Positions 41,634 through 51,459 of a stretch of 64,000 nt of DNA are shown in pieces. A model generated the notes under the pieces. The model had not been told where the DNA came from, did not search any database, and saw only the letters and a program-made list of their open reading frames with translations. The stretch spans positions 4,280-68,279 of the forward strand of contig NZ_VYKJ01000020.1 of assembly GCF_008710095.1 (NCBI RefSeq). Reading direction: 5' to 3'. The DNA comes from Affinibrenneria salicis. GTDB lineage: Bacteria > Pseudomonadota > Gammaproteobacteria > Enterobacterales > Enterobacteriaceae. Both the position numbers and the translations under genes were made by a program. Position 1 is the stretch's first letter. The number at the start of each line of letters is the position of its first letter.

Positions 41634-42239
41634 ATGGTTGATCTGGAGCAATCCATATCTCGTCTGACAAAAATGCTTTCTCCACATGCTCGCTCAGCTA
41701 TCCCAACCGAAGTCATCAAAGGGAAAAGACGTTATCATCTTCGTTGCGCCGGCGAGCAGGTTATCTATTTTCTTGATGAGGGCGAGTTTTTAATGAAAAG
41801 AACCCGGGATAATAAGGTTATCTCGGTGATCCTGTCTCCCTCAATCGTGGGCTGGTCTTTGGCGGCACTGGAGGGAGATGACATCTATATTGAACGAGTG
41901 GATTACGGAAAAATAAGATGCTTGCCGTTTAATATCGCGTTAAGGGTAGTTACGGCCTATCAGCGATTTGATGATGTATTGAATATTGTCAACTTCTGGT
42001 TTCACTATTTGGTTAACTTTTGTGTTGATAATGATGGCGATTCGGTATCGATTGTAAAAAAAATGCTGATATCGCTGAATAACTTACCGCCGGAAGTCAG
42101 GCAACGTTTTACCGCGTTAACCTTTATCGCACAGAGAACCTCGCTTTCTAAAAGCACCATATTCAGGGTGTTAAAGAAACTACAGGAAAATGAGCTGATA
42201 GAATTAGAACGCGGCCGGTTAAAAAAAATATCCTTCTAA
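41634..42239 (+). CDS. IprA-like Crp/Fnr-type winged-helix regulator
   Basis: This 201-residue protein has an N-terminal cyclic-nucleotide-binding-like barrel (about residues 20-110, IYFLDEGEFLMKRTRDNKVI) and a C-terminal winged helix (about 150-200, TFIAQRTSLSKSTIFRVLKKLQENELIELERGRLKKI). This pattern fits the IprA-type helix-turn-helix family found near enterobacterial fimbrial loci. It faces a chaperone-usher operon across a 770-bp AT-rich leader and is the best candidate for its regulator. No phosphate-binding cassette is evident, so cAMP binding is doubtful. Codon use is more AT-rich than that of its neighbours. Confidence 0.75.
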   Translation: MVDLEQSISRLTKMLSPHARSAIPTEVIKGKRRYHLRCAGEQVIYFLDEGEFLMKRTRDNKVISVILSPSIVGWSLAALEGDDIYIERVDYGKIRCLPFNIALRVVTAYQRFDDVLNIVNFWFHYLVNFCVDNDGDSVSIVKKMLISLNNLPPEVRQRFTALTFIAQRTSLSKSTIFRVLKKLQENELIELERGRLKKISF

Positions 42240-43009
42240 ATAGCTTTGCATAATCGTGCTATACGTGCAGGACATGACATTCCCCCAGTACTGGCCTTGC
42301 ACGATAAGCAGTAGAGCATCAAGGTGCGAATTTAGTTAGTCCACATCCTGTCGGCTGAACCAGCGTCAATGGCGCGTTCAGCCGCTTTTCATTATCCTTC
42401 CTTTTTTTGTCGCCGCTGCTACGCCTTTCTGACGCCGGCGGCGGTCGGCCATTATTTTCTCTTTATTTTTTGTTAGCCTTATTCAATTAATGAAATAGTC
42501 TCTTTTCACAATACAATTGTTTGCCGCCTAATTAGTTCATTTGTATTTTTCATAAAGGTTAATTCTTGCGGTATTTTTTTATTAATTTAAACAATAAAAA
42601 AACATGAGTATTCATATGAAATGTTTTATTTGTATCCGGTCTCACTGCTACGACGATTATTTTTATGCGATTTGGTTTTTAATGCTGGTTTTTGTTTCAT
42701 TTTTAGTTAATACGTCTGATTTTATGGGGGTTTGACTGCTATTTAGCTCGTTTTTTTTGAATTTTATTGTTTTTTGTTCATCGCTCGCGATTTATTTTTT
42801 TTCGAAAATACTCAAAGGGCAGGGGGAATTTTCACTTGCAATGATTTCTCAACCTTGTAGTTCCTGGATTTATATAAAGCCAGCCTTTAAGGCATGTCTT
42901 TTTATTAATTCTGTAGAAGGTCAAATAGGTGGGAAATATCCGTGTGGAAGAACACCACACTCTTAGACTATTTACATAGCCTTTATATTGGTAATAAGGA
43001 ATCGTGACT
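42240..43009. promoter_or_regulatory. Long AT-rich leader of the fimbrial operon
   Basis: About 770 bp without a supported gene; a 69-codon frame at 42757-42966 has no coding features. The stretch is strongly AT-rich, with T runs typical of H-NS-bound fimbrial promoters, and has the inverted A/T repeat tttttttatt...aataaaaaaa at 42574-42602. I see no pair of inverted repeats suggesting a fim-type invertible switch, and no recombinase gene lies beside it. Confidence 0.5.
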
Positions 43010-43570
43010 ATGCGTAAATCTCTACTCGGTGCCCTGATCGGTGTATCTATTTTGTCATCCGGTTTTGCTGTTATGGCTGAAGCGGCGACGACGGTTGCCG
43101 GGGGCACCGTACATTTTAAAGGTCAGATCGTCAATGCGGCCTGCGCGGTCAGCACTAATTCTTCCGATCAGACAGTTAACCTGGGACAATATCGTACCGC
43201 TAATTTCACCGCGGTAGGTACTTACTCCGGTAAAGTGCCTTTTACGATCAAACTTGAAGATTGCGATCCGACCGTTTCCTCCACTGCCGCTGTCGCCTTC
43301 AGCGGCGCAGCCGACGGCACTGACAACTCAGTCCTGTCCACCAGCAACATCAGCGGCGGCAGCGCAGGCGCGGCGGCGGGCGTTGGTATCGAGATCTCTG
43401 ACAGCAAGGGTGCCGTACTGGCGCCGACCGGTGCCGTATTCTCCACCCCGCAGACTCTGATCACCGGCAGCAATACCCTGAACTTCAACGCTCGTTATAA
43501 ATCAACTCTGGCTGCCGTTACCGCAGGCGAAGCGGATGCGGATGCCACCTTTACCATGCAGTACGAATAA
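43010..43570 (+). CDS. Major fimbrial subunit (type 1 pilin family)
   Basis: The 186-residue product has a signal peptide (MRKSLLGALIGVSILSSGFA, cut near AEA) and a classical pilin domain. It has the donor strand segment at the mature N-terminus, two cysteines (VNAACAVS and LEDCDP) forming the pilin disulphide, and the penultimate tyrosine C-terminus FTMQYE. ATG at 43010 has AAGGA nine bases upstream; a GTG two codons earlier is rejected. It is the first gene of the operon, so it is the likely shaft subunit. FimA-like, but the exact fimbrial type is not resolved. Confidence 0.9.
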   Translation: MRKSLLGALIGVSILSSGFAVMAEAATTVAGGTVHFKGQIVNAACAVSTNSSDQTVNLGQYRTANFTAVGTYSGKVPFTIKLEDCDPTVSSTAAVAFSGAADGTDNSVLSTSNISGGSAGAAAGVGIEISDSKGAVLAPTGAVFSTPQTLITGSNTLNFNARYKSTLAAVTAGEADADATFTMQYE

Positions 43571-43807
43571 CAATTAATGCGAGCAGGGATGCGCTATGGC
43601 CGCCAGGGATGGCGCCATTTCTGACTATCTGTGGAAACGACGTTGTGAAAGAGCAAACGCCGGTTTCTGCGTTTCTGTGTCGACACCTGCCGTATTAACG
43701 GAGGCGGAATGAAATGCGGCGGACCTGGTGTCTGGCGTGATCTGTCCTCACAGGTGAACTCTCACCGGGTAGTTGTCAATCAGTCATTTTCGTACATGGA
43801 GTTTAGC

Positions 43808-44512
43808 GTGCTTAATTCAACTTTTTTCCGCCGCACTCTGGTCGGTGTGGCGTTGTCTGTTTTGGCTACCGTGTCGTTGGCGGCCAGGGCTGGCGGCGTG
43901 GCGCTGGGCGCGACAAGGGTGATCTATTCCGCTGGAGCGACCCAAACCTCGCTGGCCGTAACCAATACGGATACAAAAAATCCATTTCTTATTCAGTCCT
44001 GGGTCGAGGATGCAAATGGCGAAAAAAGCGCTAACTTCGTCGTAACGCCGCCGCTGTTCGTCGCCAAACCTTCGGGTGAAAATATCTTGCGTATTATGTA
44101 TGTCGGCGCGCCTTTACCCACCGATCGCGAATCGGTGTACTGGATGAACGTTAAGGCGATCCCATCCGTCGACCGCAACGCGATTCAGGATAAAAATGTC
44201 CTGCAGCTGGCTGTTTTATCCAGAATTAAGCTGTTTGTCCGACCGGTCGGCCTGCCGCAGAGCCCGGCCGACGCGCCGACGCAGCTGCGTTTCCACCGCC
44301 AGGGCGATTCCCTGACCATCAATAATCCAACGCCTTATTTTGTCACTCTGGTCAACTTCAACATGGGCACACGAAAACTTCCTAACACCATGGTGCCGCC
44401 AAAAGGAAACGTGTCCGTCTCGTTGCCCGCAGATGCGCGTGGCGAGGTGATCTTCCAGTCAATCAACGACTATGGCGCTAACAGCGCGCGGACAACCGGC
44501 ATCATGCAGTAG
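43808..44512 (+). CDS. Periplasmic fimbrial chaperone (PapD family)
   Basis: The chaperone completes the fold of pilin subunits by donor strand complementation. It has a signal peptide (cut near AARA), the N-terminal Arg of the subunit anchor in GATRVIYSAG, the G1 strand with alternating hydrophobics and the second anchor Lys in LAVLSRIKLFVRP. The C-terminal Ig domain runs to the end. GTG at 43808 is chosen, with GGAG six bases upstream, giving 234 residues, the usual size. ATG at 43796 or a much earlier ATG at 43709 are alternatives, but they add sequence before the signal peptide. Confidence 0.9.
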   Translation: MLNSTFFRRTLVGVALSVLATVSLAARAGGVALGATRVIYSAGATQTSLAVTNTDTKNPFLIQSWVEDANGEKSANFVVTPPLFVAKPSGENILRIMYVGAPLPTDRESVYWMNVKAIPSVDRNAIQDKNVLQLAVLSRIKLFVRPVGLPQSPADAPTQLRFHRQGDSLTINNPTPYFVTLVNFNMGTRKLPNTMVPPKGNVSVSLPADARGEVIFQSINDYGANSARTTGIMQ

Positions 44513-44622
44513 TGCCGAACAGTGACCGGCAAATCCCGAATCGAACATGGAAAAAGGGTGCGCATACCGTCCAGGTTGCTTTCCGTCACTTTCTTCAGGC
44601 GTTTTTCTCAGGAGTTTTTCAT

Positions 44623-47286
44623 ATGCGGCCATTTTATCGGAAGCCCGGCCTCAGACATTCGCGTGTAACGTCGATATGGCGTTTGTCGCCGCTGTGCCGA
44701 GCCATCGCGTTATGTGTAGCATTACCTTCGGCCGGCGCTCATGCCGAACTGTTCTTCAACCCGGCGTTTTTATCCAGCGATCCCTCGACGGTGGCGGATT
44801 TATCGCGTTTTGAACAAGGGAAAGGGCAGGTGCCGGGGGTCTATCATGTCGATGTATATCTCAATGATGAATATGTCGAGACGCGTAATATCCGGTTTGA
44901 TGCGCGCAAGCCGACAGCCGCCGGCGTAACGTCGGTCGCAAGCGAGACCGACGATACGGGGCTCGATCCCTGCATTACCCGTACCCAGGTGGAAGCGCTG
45001 AATGTCAATATGAAAGCGTTTCCGGCCATCGCCGGCACGCCGGCGCAGGAGTGCGTGGCGTTGACGCGCCTTATCCCGGATGCCCGCACCACGTTTGATT
45101 TCGAACTGCAGCGTTTGAATATCAGTCTGCCTCAGGCTTCGCTCAGCAACAGCGGCCGCGGTTATATTCCGCCGGAACAGTGGGATGACGGCATCACCGC
45201 CGCGCTGCTGAATTACGATTTTACCGGCAGCAACAGTTCCGGCGACGACAGCAGCAACAACTATTTCCTCAACCTGAACAGCGGGCTTAACTGGCGCGGC
45301 TGGCGCTTACGCGACTACTCCACCTGGAGTTACTACAGTTTTCAGGGGCGCCACACGCGCGACTGGCAGCATGTAAATACTTATCTTCAGCACGCCATTA
45401 TTCCGCTTAAAAGCGAACTGACTCTGGGCGATAGCAACACGCCGGGCGACGTATTTGATACCCTGGGTTTCCGCGGCGCGCAGTTGGCTTCCGATGACAA
45501 TATGCTGCCGGACAGTATGCGCGGATTCGCGCCGACGATACGCGGCGTGGCGAAAAGTAATGCCCGGGTCACCATCCGCCAGAATGGCTATGTTATTTAT
45601 CAGTCCTATGTCGCGCCGGGCGCGTTTGTGATTACCGACCTTTATCCGACGTCCTCCAGCGGGGATATGGTGGTGACGGTGACGGAAAGCGACAATAGCA
45701 CCAGCAGCTTTACCATTCCCTACTCGGCGGTGCCGGTACTGCAGCGCGAAGGGCGCGTTAAGTATTCGTTGACCGCGGGTAAATATCGCAGCAATTACAG
45801 CCAGCAGGAAAAACCAGAGTTTGGGCAAGGCACGCTGATCTGGGGCCTGCCCGGCGGCGTCACGCTGTACGGCGGGACGCAGATGGCGAAAAAATATCAG
45901 TCTGGCGCATTGGGCGCCGGTAAAAACCTGGGGGACTGGGGCGCGTTGTCGGCGGACGTCACCCAGGCCTACAGTAAGCTGGCGGATGACAGTCGGCATC
46001 AGGGGCAATCATTGCGTTTCCTGTACGCCAAATCGCTGAACGACGTGGGCACCAACTTCCAGCTGTTGGGCTACCGCTACTCGACGCAGGGCTTCTATAC
46101 GCTCGATGAAACCAGCTACCGGCGCATGAGCGGCGCGAACTATGACTCCGATGACGGGCTGATCGATCCGGCGGTGGAATACAGTAATTACTATAACCTG
46201 AACTACAACCGCAAGGGACGAGTTCAGGTCAACATTACCCAGCAGCTCGGCACCTACGGCTCCGTCTTTCTGAGCGGCAGCCGCCAGACCTACTGGCGCA
46301 CCAGCGAAACCAACTCGCTGTGGCAGGTGGGGTATAACGGCGCCTGGCGCGGGGTGAGCTACAGCCTGTCATTCAACTACAACAAAAGTCCCGGCCTGTC
46401 GGAATCGGATAAACGCGCCGCATTCAACCTCTCCGTCCCGATTGGACAATGGCTGTCCGGTCGCGGCAAAGAGTCGGACATCACCCGCTCGGGCAACTCG
46501 ACCTACGCGACCTATGCGACCAACACCGACTGGCACGGACACATGATCCAGCAGGCCGGTGTTAACGGTACCTTGCTGGAGGATAACAACCTGAACTATA
46601 GCGTGCAGCAGGGTTACGGCAATCACGGCGTGGGCGGTAGCGGCTATGCCGGCCTTAATTATCAGGGACGCTATGGGAACTCTAACGTTGGATACAATTA
46701 CGGCAAAGGATATCAACAGGTTAACTACGGCCTGAGCGGCGGCGTCGTGATGCATGACAGCGGCGTAACGCTCAGTCAGCCGCTTGGCGCCACCAACGTA
46801 TTGATTAAGGCGCCGGGCGCCAGCGACGTTAACGTGGAAAACGCGACCGGAGTGCGCACCGACTGGCATGGCTATGCGGTTATCCCGTACGCGATGACCT
46901 ACCATCGTAACCGTATCGCGCTGGATACCACCACACTGAAAGACAATGCGGATCTGGATGATGCGGTTGTGAATGTGGTGCCTACGCAGGGGGCGTTGGT
47001 TCGCGCTGAGTTTATGACGCGTATCGGCTCACGAGCCTTGCTTACGCTGGTTCGTCCTGGTGGTCAGCCGGTGCCTTTCGGGGCTTCCGTCGCGAGCGCC
47101 GACGGCCGGGCCGACAGCATTGTCGGCGATAATGGCCAGGTTTATTTGTCCGGTTTGCCGCAAAACGGCGATCTCAAGGTTAAATGGGGCGATGCGCCAG
47201 GCCAGCAGTGCGTTGTGCCGTATACGTTGCCGAAAGACAGCGAAACGAAGGCGATCAGTTACGCAAAAGTGGGGTGTCAGAAATGA
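44623..47286 (+). CDS. Outer-membrane fimbrial usher
   Basis: The usher is the outer-membrane pore and assembly platform for the fimbria. The 887-residue product has a signal peptide ending at GAHA, an N-terminal targeting domain opening ELFFNPAFLSSDP, a 24-strand barrel with a plug (SDVNVENATGVRTDWHGYA region precedes the C-terminal domains) and a final cysteine pair in QQCVVPYTLP...KVGC. ATG 44623 has AGGAG nine bases upstream; the frame opens 37 codons earlier without a site. Its stop overlaps the next start (ATGA). Confidence 0.94.
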   Translation: MRPFYRKPGLRHSRVTSIWRLSPLCRAIALCVALPSAGAHAELFFNPAFLSSDPSTVADLSRFEQGKGQVPGVYHVDVYLNDEYVETRNIRFDARKPTAAGVTSVASETDDTGLDPCITRTQVEALNVNMKAFPAIAGTPAQECVALTRLIPDARTTFDFELQRLNISLPQASLSNSGRGYIPPEQWDDGITAALLNYDFTGSNSSGDDSSNNYFLNLNSGLNWRGWRLRDYSTWSYYSFQGRHTRDWQHVNTYLQHAIIPLKSELTLGDSNTPGDVFDTLGFRGAQLASDDNMLPDSMRGFAPTIRGVAKSNARVTIRQNGYVIYQSYVAPGAFVITDLYPTSSSGDMVVTVTESDNSTSSFTIPYSAVPVLQREGRVKYSLTAGKYRSNYSQQEKPEFGQGTLIWGLPGGVTLYGGTQMAKKYQSGALGAGKNLGDWGALSADVTQAYSKLADDSRHQGQSLRFLYAKSLNDVGTNFQLLGYRYSTQGFYTLDETSYRRMSGANYDSDDGLIDPAVEYSNYYNLNYNRKGRVQVNITQQLGTYGSVFLSGSRQTYWRTSETNSLWQVGYNGAWRGVSYSLSFNYNKSPGLSESDKRAAFNLSVPIGQWLSGRGKESDITRSGNSTYATYATNTDWHGHMIQQAGVNGTLLEDNNLNYSVQQGYGNHGVGGSGYAGLNYQGRYGNSNVGYNYGKGYQQVNYGLSGGVVMHDSGVTLSQPLGATNVLIKAPGASDVNVENATGVRTDWHGYAVIPYAMTYHRNRIALDTTTLKDNADLDDAVVNVVPTQGALVRAEFMTRIGSRALLTLVRPGGQPVPFGASVASADGRADSIVGDNGQVYLSGLPQNGDLKVKWGDAPGQQCVVPYTLPKDSETKAISYAKVGCQK

Positions 47287-48365
47287 GTAAGTTAACAAGG
47301 GGGCGTCGCGATGCTTCCCGCCGTTTTGGCAATCGGGCCGGGCGGCCCGGCGTACTTTTTTTCATCTTGTGTCTGCTGGCATTACCGTTGACCGGCGAGT
47401 GTGGTAATGACCTGACGCTGACCTTTAGCGGCGCGATAAGTTATGCCGGCCCGGCGGATGATGTCTCCATCGGGCAGCAAATCGGTCCGGCCTGGTCGGC
47501 GAGTAACCTGAATGTGTACATGTGTAATAACTCAAGTAAAGCGACGGCGCGCGCTTATGTATCTGCCGTGCGGCCCAGTACGGGACTCACGACGACCATC
47601 AGCGGCGTTAATTATATTATTTACGATTCCGGCACGCCCGGCATTGGTTTGGTCATTGGCGTGAAGGATACCAACGCCACGAACTATTCCGCGCTGCTTA
47701 CCACGCGAAATCAATGGTATCCGGCGCCAGGGACCAATACCGTTCCATATAATGGCATCGGCGGATATGGCAAGGTCACATTGGTAAAAACCACCGGACA
47801 CTTACAGACCGGGACGACGACGCTGGCCGCGCAAAATATTGCGCTGGTTCAGTGTTATGGCACCGACGGCTCTTTTACCGACTCCGCCTATATAAAAATT
47901 GCTCAGACGCAAATCACCGTTGCCGCTACGGGTTGTAACGTACAGTCAGGGGCCAATCGCGTGGTGAATATGGGCAATGTTTCCACCGGCACTTTGCCCT
48001 CCGTGGGGAGCCAGTCGGAGGCAAAATCCACGTCGATAACCCTGACCTGCGATACGGGGATTCATGTGGCGGCGACGGTTTCAGATCAGACCAATACCGG
48101 CAATATCAGCAACATTATCGGACTTAGCAGCGACTCTACGGCCAAAGGCATCGGCATTCAGGCTTTTTATAACGGCAGCAGCACGCCGATTAATCTGGGC
48201 CCGGACAACTCCAGTAAGGGCAATACCAATCAGTTCTCTGTGGCCGATATTTCCAGCCAGGGGCAGGCCTTGACGTTCCCGCTAACGTTTAAATACGTGC
48301 GAACCGGCGATATGACGGCGGGAACGGCTAATGGCCTGGTCGGCGTGACGTTCTCCTACCAGTGA
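47283..48365 (+). CDS. Two-domain fimbrial adhesin or tip subunit (first copy)
   Basis: The 360-residue secreted protein starts at ATG 47283, overlapping the usher stop by 4 bp. After a signal peptide (hydrophobic LFFILCLLALPLTG) come a first domain of about 190 residues with two cysteines and a C-terminal pilin-like domain from about residue 215 (TGCNVQSGANRVVNMGNVSTG) that ends FSYQ. This is the layout of chaperone-usher tip adhesins, a receptor-binding domain followed by a pilin domain, but the N-terminal domain is not one I recognise, so the receptor is unknown. A second such protein is encoded two genes later. Confidence 0.8.
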   Translation: MSKLTRGRRDASRRFGNRAGRPGVLFFILCLLALPLTGECGNDLTLTFSGAISYAGPADDVSIGQQIGPAWSASNLNVYMCNNSSKATARAYVSAVRPSTGLTTTISGVNYIIYDSGTPGIGLVIGVKDTNATNYSALLTTRNQWYPAPGTNTVPYNGIGGYGKVTLVKTTGHLQTGTTTLAAQNIALVQCYGTDGSFTDSAYIKIAQTQITVAATGCNVQSGANRVVNMGNVSTGTLPSVGSQSEAKSTSITLTCDTGIHVAATVSDQTNTGNISNIIGLSSDSTAKGIGIQAFYNGSSTPINLGPDNSSKGNTNQFSVADISSQGQALTFPLTFKYVRTGDMTAGTANGLVGVTFSYQ

Positions 48366-48372
48366 GGTCATT

Positions 48373-48900
48373 ATGACAATTTATCAATTAATTGTGGGGA
48401 GCATCGCGCTGGGCATCATGGGCAGCGCGCCGGTCGCCTATTCTGCCGACTCGTATATCCAGATCAATGGCAACCTGACGTCAAATACCTGCGCGGTCAG
48501 CACCGACTCGCAGAATAAAACGGTGGATATGGGAACCGTGGCGACGAAGCAATTTTTGGCGGCTTCCCATGCGCTGGCGCCGGTGCGTTTCGCTCTCGTT
48601 CTTGAAAACTGCGGCGCGGCGGTCTCCTCCGTATCCACCACCTTTACCGGCAGCGCTGATCAAGATGATGCGACCCTGCTGGCGCTAAACAGCGAAAGTA
48701 CGGCAACCAACGTGGGTATTGCGATCCTTGATAAGGAACGCAATCGTATCCCGCTCGGCAGCGCCAGCGAGCAATATCCGCTGACCGCCAGCGCCAGCAG
48801 CGTGCAGATGGTGTTCTACGGTCAGTATGTAGCGACGCAAAATAGCGTGACCGCCGGCACCGCCAACGGAGACGTTACCTTCACGCTGAGTTATCAGTAG
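48373..48900 (+). CDS. Minor fimbrial subunit (first copy)
   Basis: The 175-residue pilin has a signal peptide (cut near YSADS), the pilin disulphide cysteines (NTCAVS, LENCG) and the closing TFTLSYQ. It is a clear paralogue of the product at 50011-50565, sharing VDMGTVATKQF-like and EQYPLTASAS-like stretches. GAGG precedes the ATG by seven bases. It probably acts as an adaptor between shaft and tip, as FimF or FimG do. Confidence 0.87.
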   Translation: MTIYQLIVGSIALGIMGSAPVAYSADSYIQINGNLTSNTCAVSTDSQNKTVDMGTVATKQFLAASHALAPVRFALVLENCGAAVSSVSTTFTGSADQDDATLLALNSESTATNVGIAILDKERNRIPLGSASEQYPLTASASSVQMVFYGQYVATQNSVTAGTANGDVTFTLSYQ

Positions 48901-48951
48901 TTGGCTGAGGACTTTTAATGAGCCGGTAAATTACGCTAAGGCGAAATACTT

Positions 48952-49998
48952 ATGGACAAGAAGGTAAGAACGTTAATGGAGTTTATGAGCAAACAATGCG
49001 GGTGGTTATTTCTGGCCGGACTCTGGTTTTTTTTACCGCCGCATGCTTTGGCAACGCAGTGTAATACAGCCTCTGGTTCACCGGTAAATTATGATTTTAA
49101 TTTTAATTTTTCCTCACAGCAAAACTATGTTGGCTATACCACCGGATGGAACCAAAAAACAGACAGCGGCTCCTATACGATAAGCGGCGGATGCAATAAT
49201 AAAGATACCGTTTATTATACCGCCGTGGCGGGATCGGATCTCAGCTTCTCTTTCACGGACGGTTCCGCGAACTGGTACGATATCACCGGTAATGATTACC
49301 TGCAGGTCGCCTCTCAGATCTATGTGTACAATGCCGCCGGCGCCAGCAGTTACCATAATGTCCCTTTTACTGATTTATCCAATAACTGTAACGGGAAATG
49401 CGGCGGGACGGCGACGACCGGCAGCCGGGTGCAGGTGAGCTTCCGCATTAAACGCAAGTTTGTCGGCGTGACGACGCTGCCGTCGATTCCTGTTTTTTCC
49501 GTGTACGGCAATCAGGGCGGTACGGGACAGGGAACGGGCTCTCCGCTGGTGGAAGGGTATCTGAGCGGGACGATGACGGTGCCGCAAAGCTGCGAACTGA
49601 ACGCCGGACAGGTGATTGCCATCGATTTTGGCAATATTTCTACCGGCGCGTTTAAAACCGCAGGGGCGATAGCTGACGGCGTGAAGCCGGTCACCCGGAC
49701 GATCAATATTTCATGTAACGGTATTGATGCTCAGTCCAGCCTGTCGCTGCGAGTTCAGGCGGATACGGCGTCCGGCAATGCCATTGTGTCCGACAATAGC
49801 GATGTTGGCTTTGTGATTACCGACAGCAGCAATAGTCCGCTGACGCCAAACGATCTTTCCAGCGTACTTCCCTTTAAGCTGGACGATAACGAAAGCGCCA
49901 ATGTGACGATCACGGCCTATCCGGTCAGCGTAACCGGCAATAAGCCGGAGGCGGGCGTTGTGACCGCATTGGCCTATCTGCGCGTCGACTTCGACTGA
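48952..49998 (+). CDS. Two-domain fimbrial adhesin (second copy)
   Basis: The 348-residue product has a signal peptide ending near PPHALA, an N-terminal putative lectin domain (about residues 35-195, cysteine-containing, ending near PLVEGYLSG) and a C-terminal pilin domain with SCELNAGQVIAIDFGNISTG and ISCNG. The FimH/MrkD-like layout makes it the most likely tip adhesin of this fimbria. The start is uncertain: in-frame ATGs at 48952, 48976 and 48985 all precede the signal peptide; the first has AAGG about ten bases upstream. Confidence 0.82.
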   Translation: MDKKVRTLMEFMSKQCGWLFLAGLWFFLPPHALATQCNTASGSPVNYDFNFNFSSQQNYVGYTTGWNQKTDSGSYTISGGCNNKDTVYYTAVAGSDLSFSFTDGSANWYDITGNDYLQVASQIYVYNAAGASSYHNVPFTDLSNNCNGKCGGTATTGSRVQVSFRIKRKFVGVTTLPSIPVFSVYGNQGGTGQGTGSPLVEGYLSGTMTVPQSCELNAGQVIAIDFGNISTGAFKTAGAIADGVKPVTRTINISCNGIDAQSSLSLRVQADTASGNAIVSDNSDVGFVITDSSNSPLTPNDLSSVLPFKLDDNESANVTITAYPVSVTGNKPEAGVVTALAYLRVDFD

Positions 49999-50010
49999 AG
50001 GGGAATAAGC

Positions 50011-50565
50011 ATGATCTTGCCGGATATTTTTTATCGTCGCGCGGTTGCCATACGCATAGCGCAGGTGTTTGGGCTGTGGGGCTGTTTGTTGTCCGCACAC
50101 GCGGATCTGGGGATGACGAACATGCAGCTCACCGCGACCCTGGTGTCTAACAGCTGTTCGGTCAGCGTGGATTCGCAAGAGCAGACCGTCAATATGGGAA
50201 CGCTGGCTACAAAACAGTTCGCCGTGAGTAAAACGGGGGCGACGCCGGTCAGATTTGTGATTAATCTTGAAAGTTGTGGTTCGGCGGTTACTTCGGTATC
50301 CGCTACGTTTTCCGGTACGACGGATGCGGATGATTCCACGCTGTTGGCATTAAGTACGGACAGCAGCGCCAGTCATGTAGGGGTCGCTATTCTGGACAAG
50401 GATCGCAACCGTCTTTCTATTGGCAATGCGAGCGAACAATATCCGCTGACCGCTGGCGCCAGCAACGCGCAGCTGGTGTTTTTCGGTCAATATGTGGCGA
50501 CGCAGGATAGCGTCACCGCCGGTTCCGCCAACGGCGACGTTACCTTTACACTCAATTATCAGTAA
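50011..50565 (+). CDS. Minor fimbrial subunit (second copy)
   Basis: The 184-residue pilin is a paralogue of the product at 48373, with the same cysteines (NSCSVS, LESCG), KQF and NASEQYPLTAGAS blocks and the same closing TFTLNYQ. It starts 12 bp after the second adhesin behind aagggga. It is the last gene of the fimbrial operon. The two adhesin-pilin pairs in a row suggest a duplicated module. Confidence 0.87.
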   Translation: MILPDIFYRRAVAIRIAQVFGLWGCLLSAHADLGMTNMQLTATLVSNSCSVSVDSQEQTVNMGTLATKQFAVSKTGATPVRFVINLESCGSAVTSVSATFSGTTDADDSTLLALSTDSSASHVGVAILDKDRNRLSIGNASEQYPLTAGASNAQLVFFGQYVATQDSVTAGSANGDVTFTLNYQ

Positions 50566-50736
50566 CGTTTTATCCAAAGAGGGTGCGCCTGCCGGTTCTC
50601 GCCGCCGTCTGGCGACCGCTCTCACCCGCATACGGCGCACGATCTGTGGTCTTCTCTATTGTACTTCTTTGCCCTTCCGCTCTACGATCATTATCCCGGG
50701 CGTTATTTTTCAGCAATGAGCATGGCGGCTGACCGC

Positions 50737-51165
50737 TTAGCCGATAATATTCAGCGTCACGTCAATATTACCGCGGGTGGCATTGGAATAGGGGCAGACG
50801 ATATGAGCGGCGTCCACCAATTTTTTCGCTTCGGCGGCATCCATACCGGGCAGGTGAATGTTCAGCGTTACTTCGATACCGAAGCCGGTCGGCAGCGGTC
50901 CAATCCCCACTTCGCCTTCGATAAACGCCTCTTTCGGTATGGCGATCTTGTCGCGCCCGGCGACGAATTTCATTGCGCCGAGAAAGCAGGCGGAGTAACC
51001 GGCGGCGAACAGCTGCTCCGGGTTGGTGACTTCACCGCCGGCGCCGCCCATCTCTTTCGGGACGCCCAGCCTGACATCCAGCACGCCATCGGATGAGGTG
51101 GCGTGGCCATCGCGGCCCCCGGTGGCTTTAGCTTTGGCGCGATAGACTACTTTTTCTAATGACAT
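50737..51165 (-). CDS. ohr: Organic hydroperoxide resistance protein Ohr
   Basis: Ohr is a thiol peroxidase that reduces organic hydroperoxides. The 142-residue OsmC/Ohr-fold protein has both catalytic cysteines, in [11 protein letters not shown] and in [12 protein letters not shown], and the Ohr-type [14 protein letters not shown] rather than the OsmC variant. The usual partner regulator OhrR (MarR family) is not next to it. It is convergent with the fimbrial operon. Confidence 0.93.
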   Translation of the reverse strand: MSLEKVVYRAKAKATGGRDGHATSSDGVLDVRLGVPKEMGGAGGEVTNPEQLFAAGYSACFLGAMKFVAGRDKIAIPKEAFIEGEVGIGPLPTGFGIEVTLNIHLPGMDAAEAKKLVDAAHIVCPYSNATRGNIDVTLNIIG

Positions 51166-51459
51166 GACAGATTCCTCGTCTCATTTTTACAGATGATGTT
51201 AATCGGCGATGCGGGACGATACTACGACGGGATCATCCCGACAGCGGGCGCTTCGGCGGGGTGACGCCGGCACGACGCCGGCAAGATGGCGTGCGCCGGC
51301 CTTATGCGCCCGGCCCCGGTTCCCGGCGGCCGGGCGGCGGGAAAATCCGCTCGTCGCCATGCTTTGCCGCCAATATCGACTTAATCCATATGCTGTTAAG
51401 TGTAGACAGTGGGTCCGCGTGTGGCGAATCGCATTGCGCCGACACAGGCTGCGCCGCGG

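Noticed and set aside
42757..42966. 69-codon frame in the fimbrial leader
   Set aside because: AT-rich noise with no ribosome site and no family features.
42240..43009. Fimbrial leader considered as an invertible promoter switch
   Set aside because: No matching inverted repeats at the ends were found and no FimB/FimE-type recombinase gene is adjacent.
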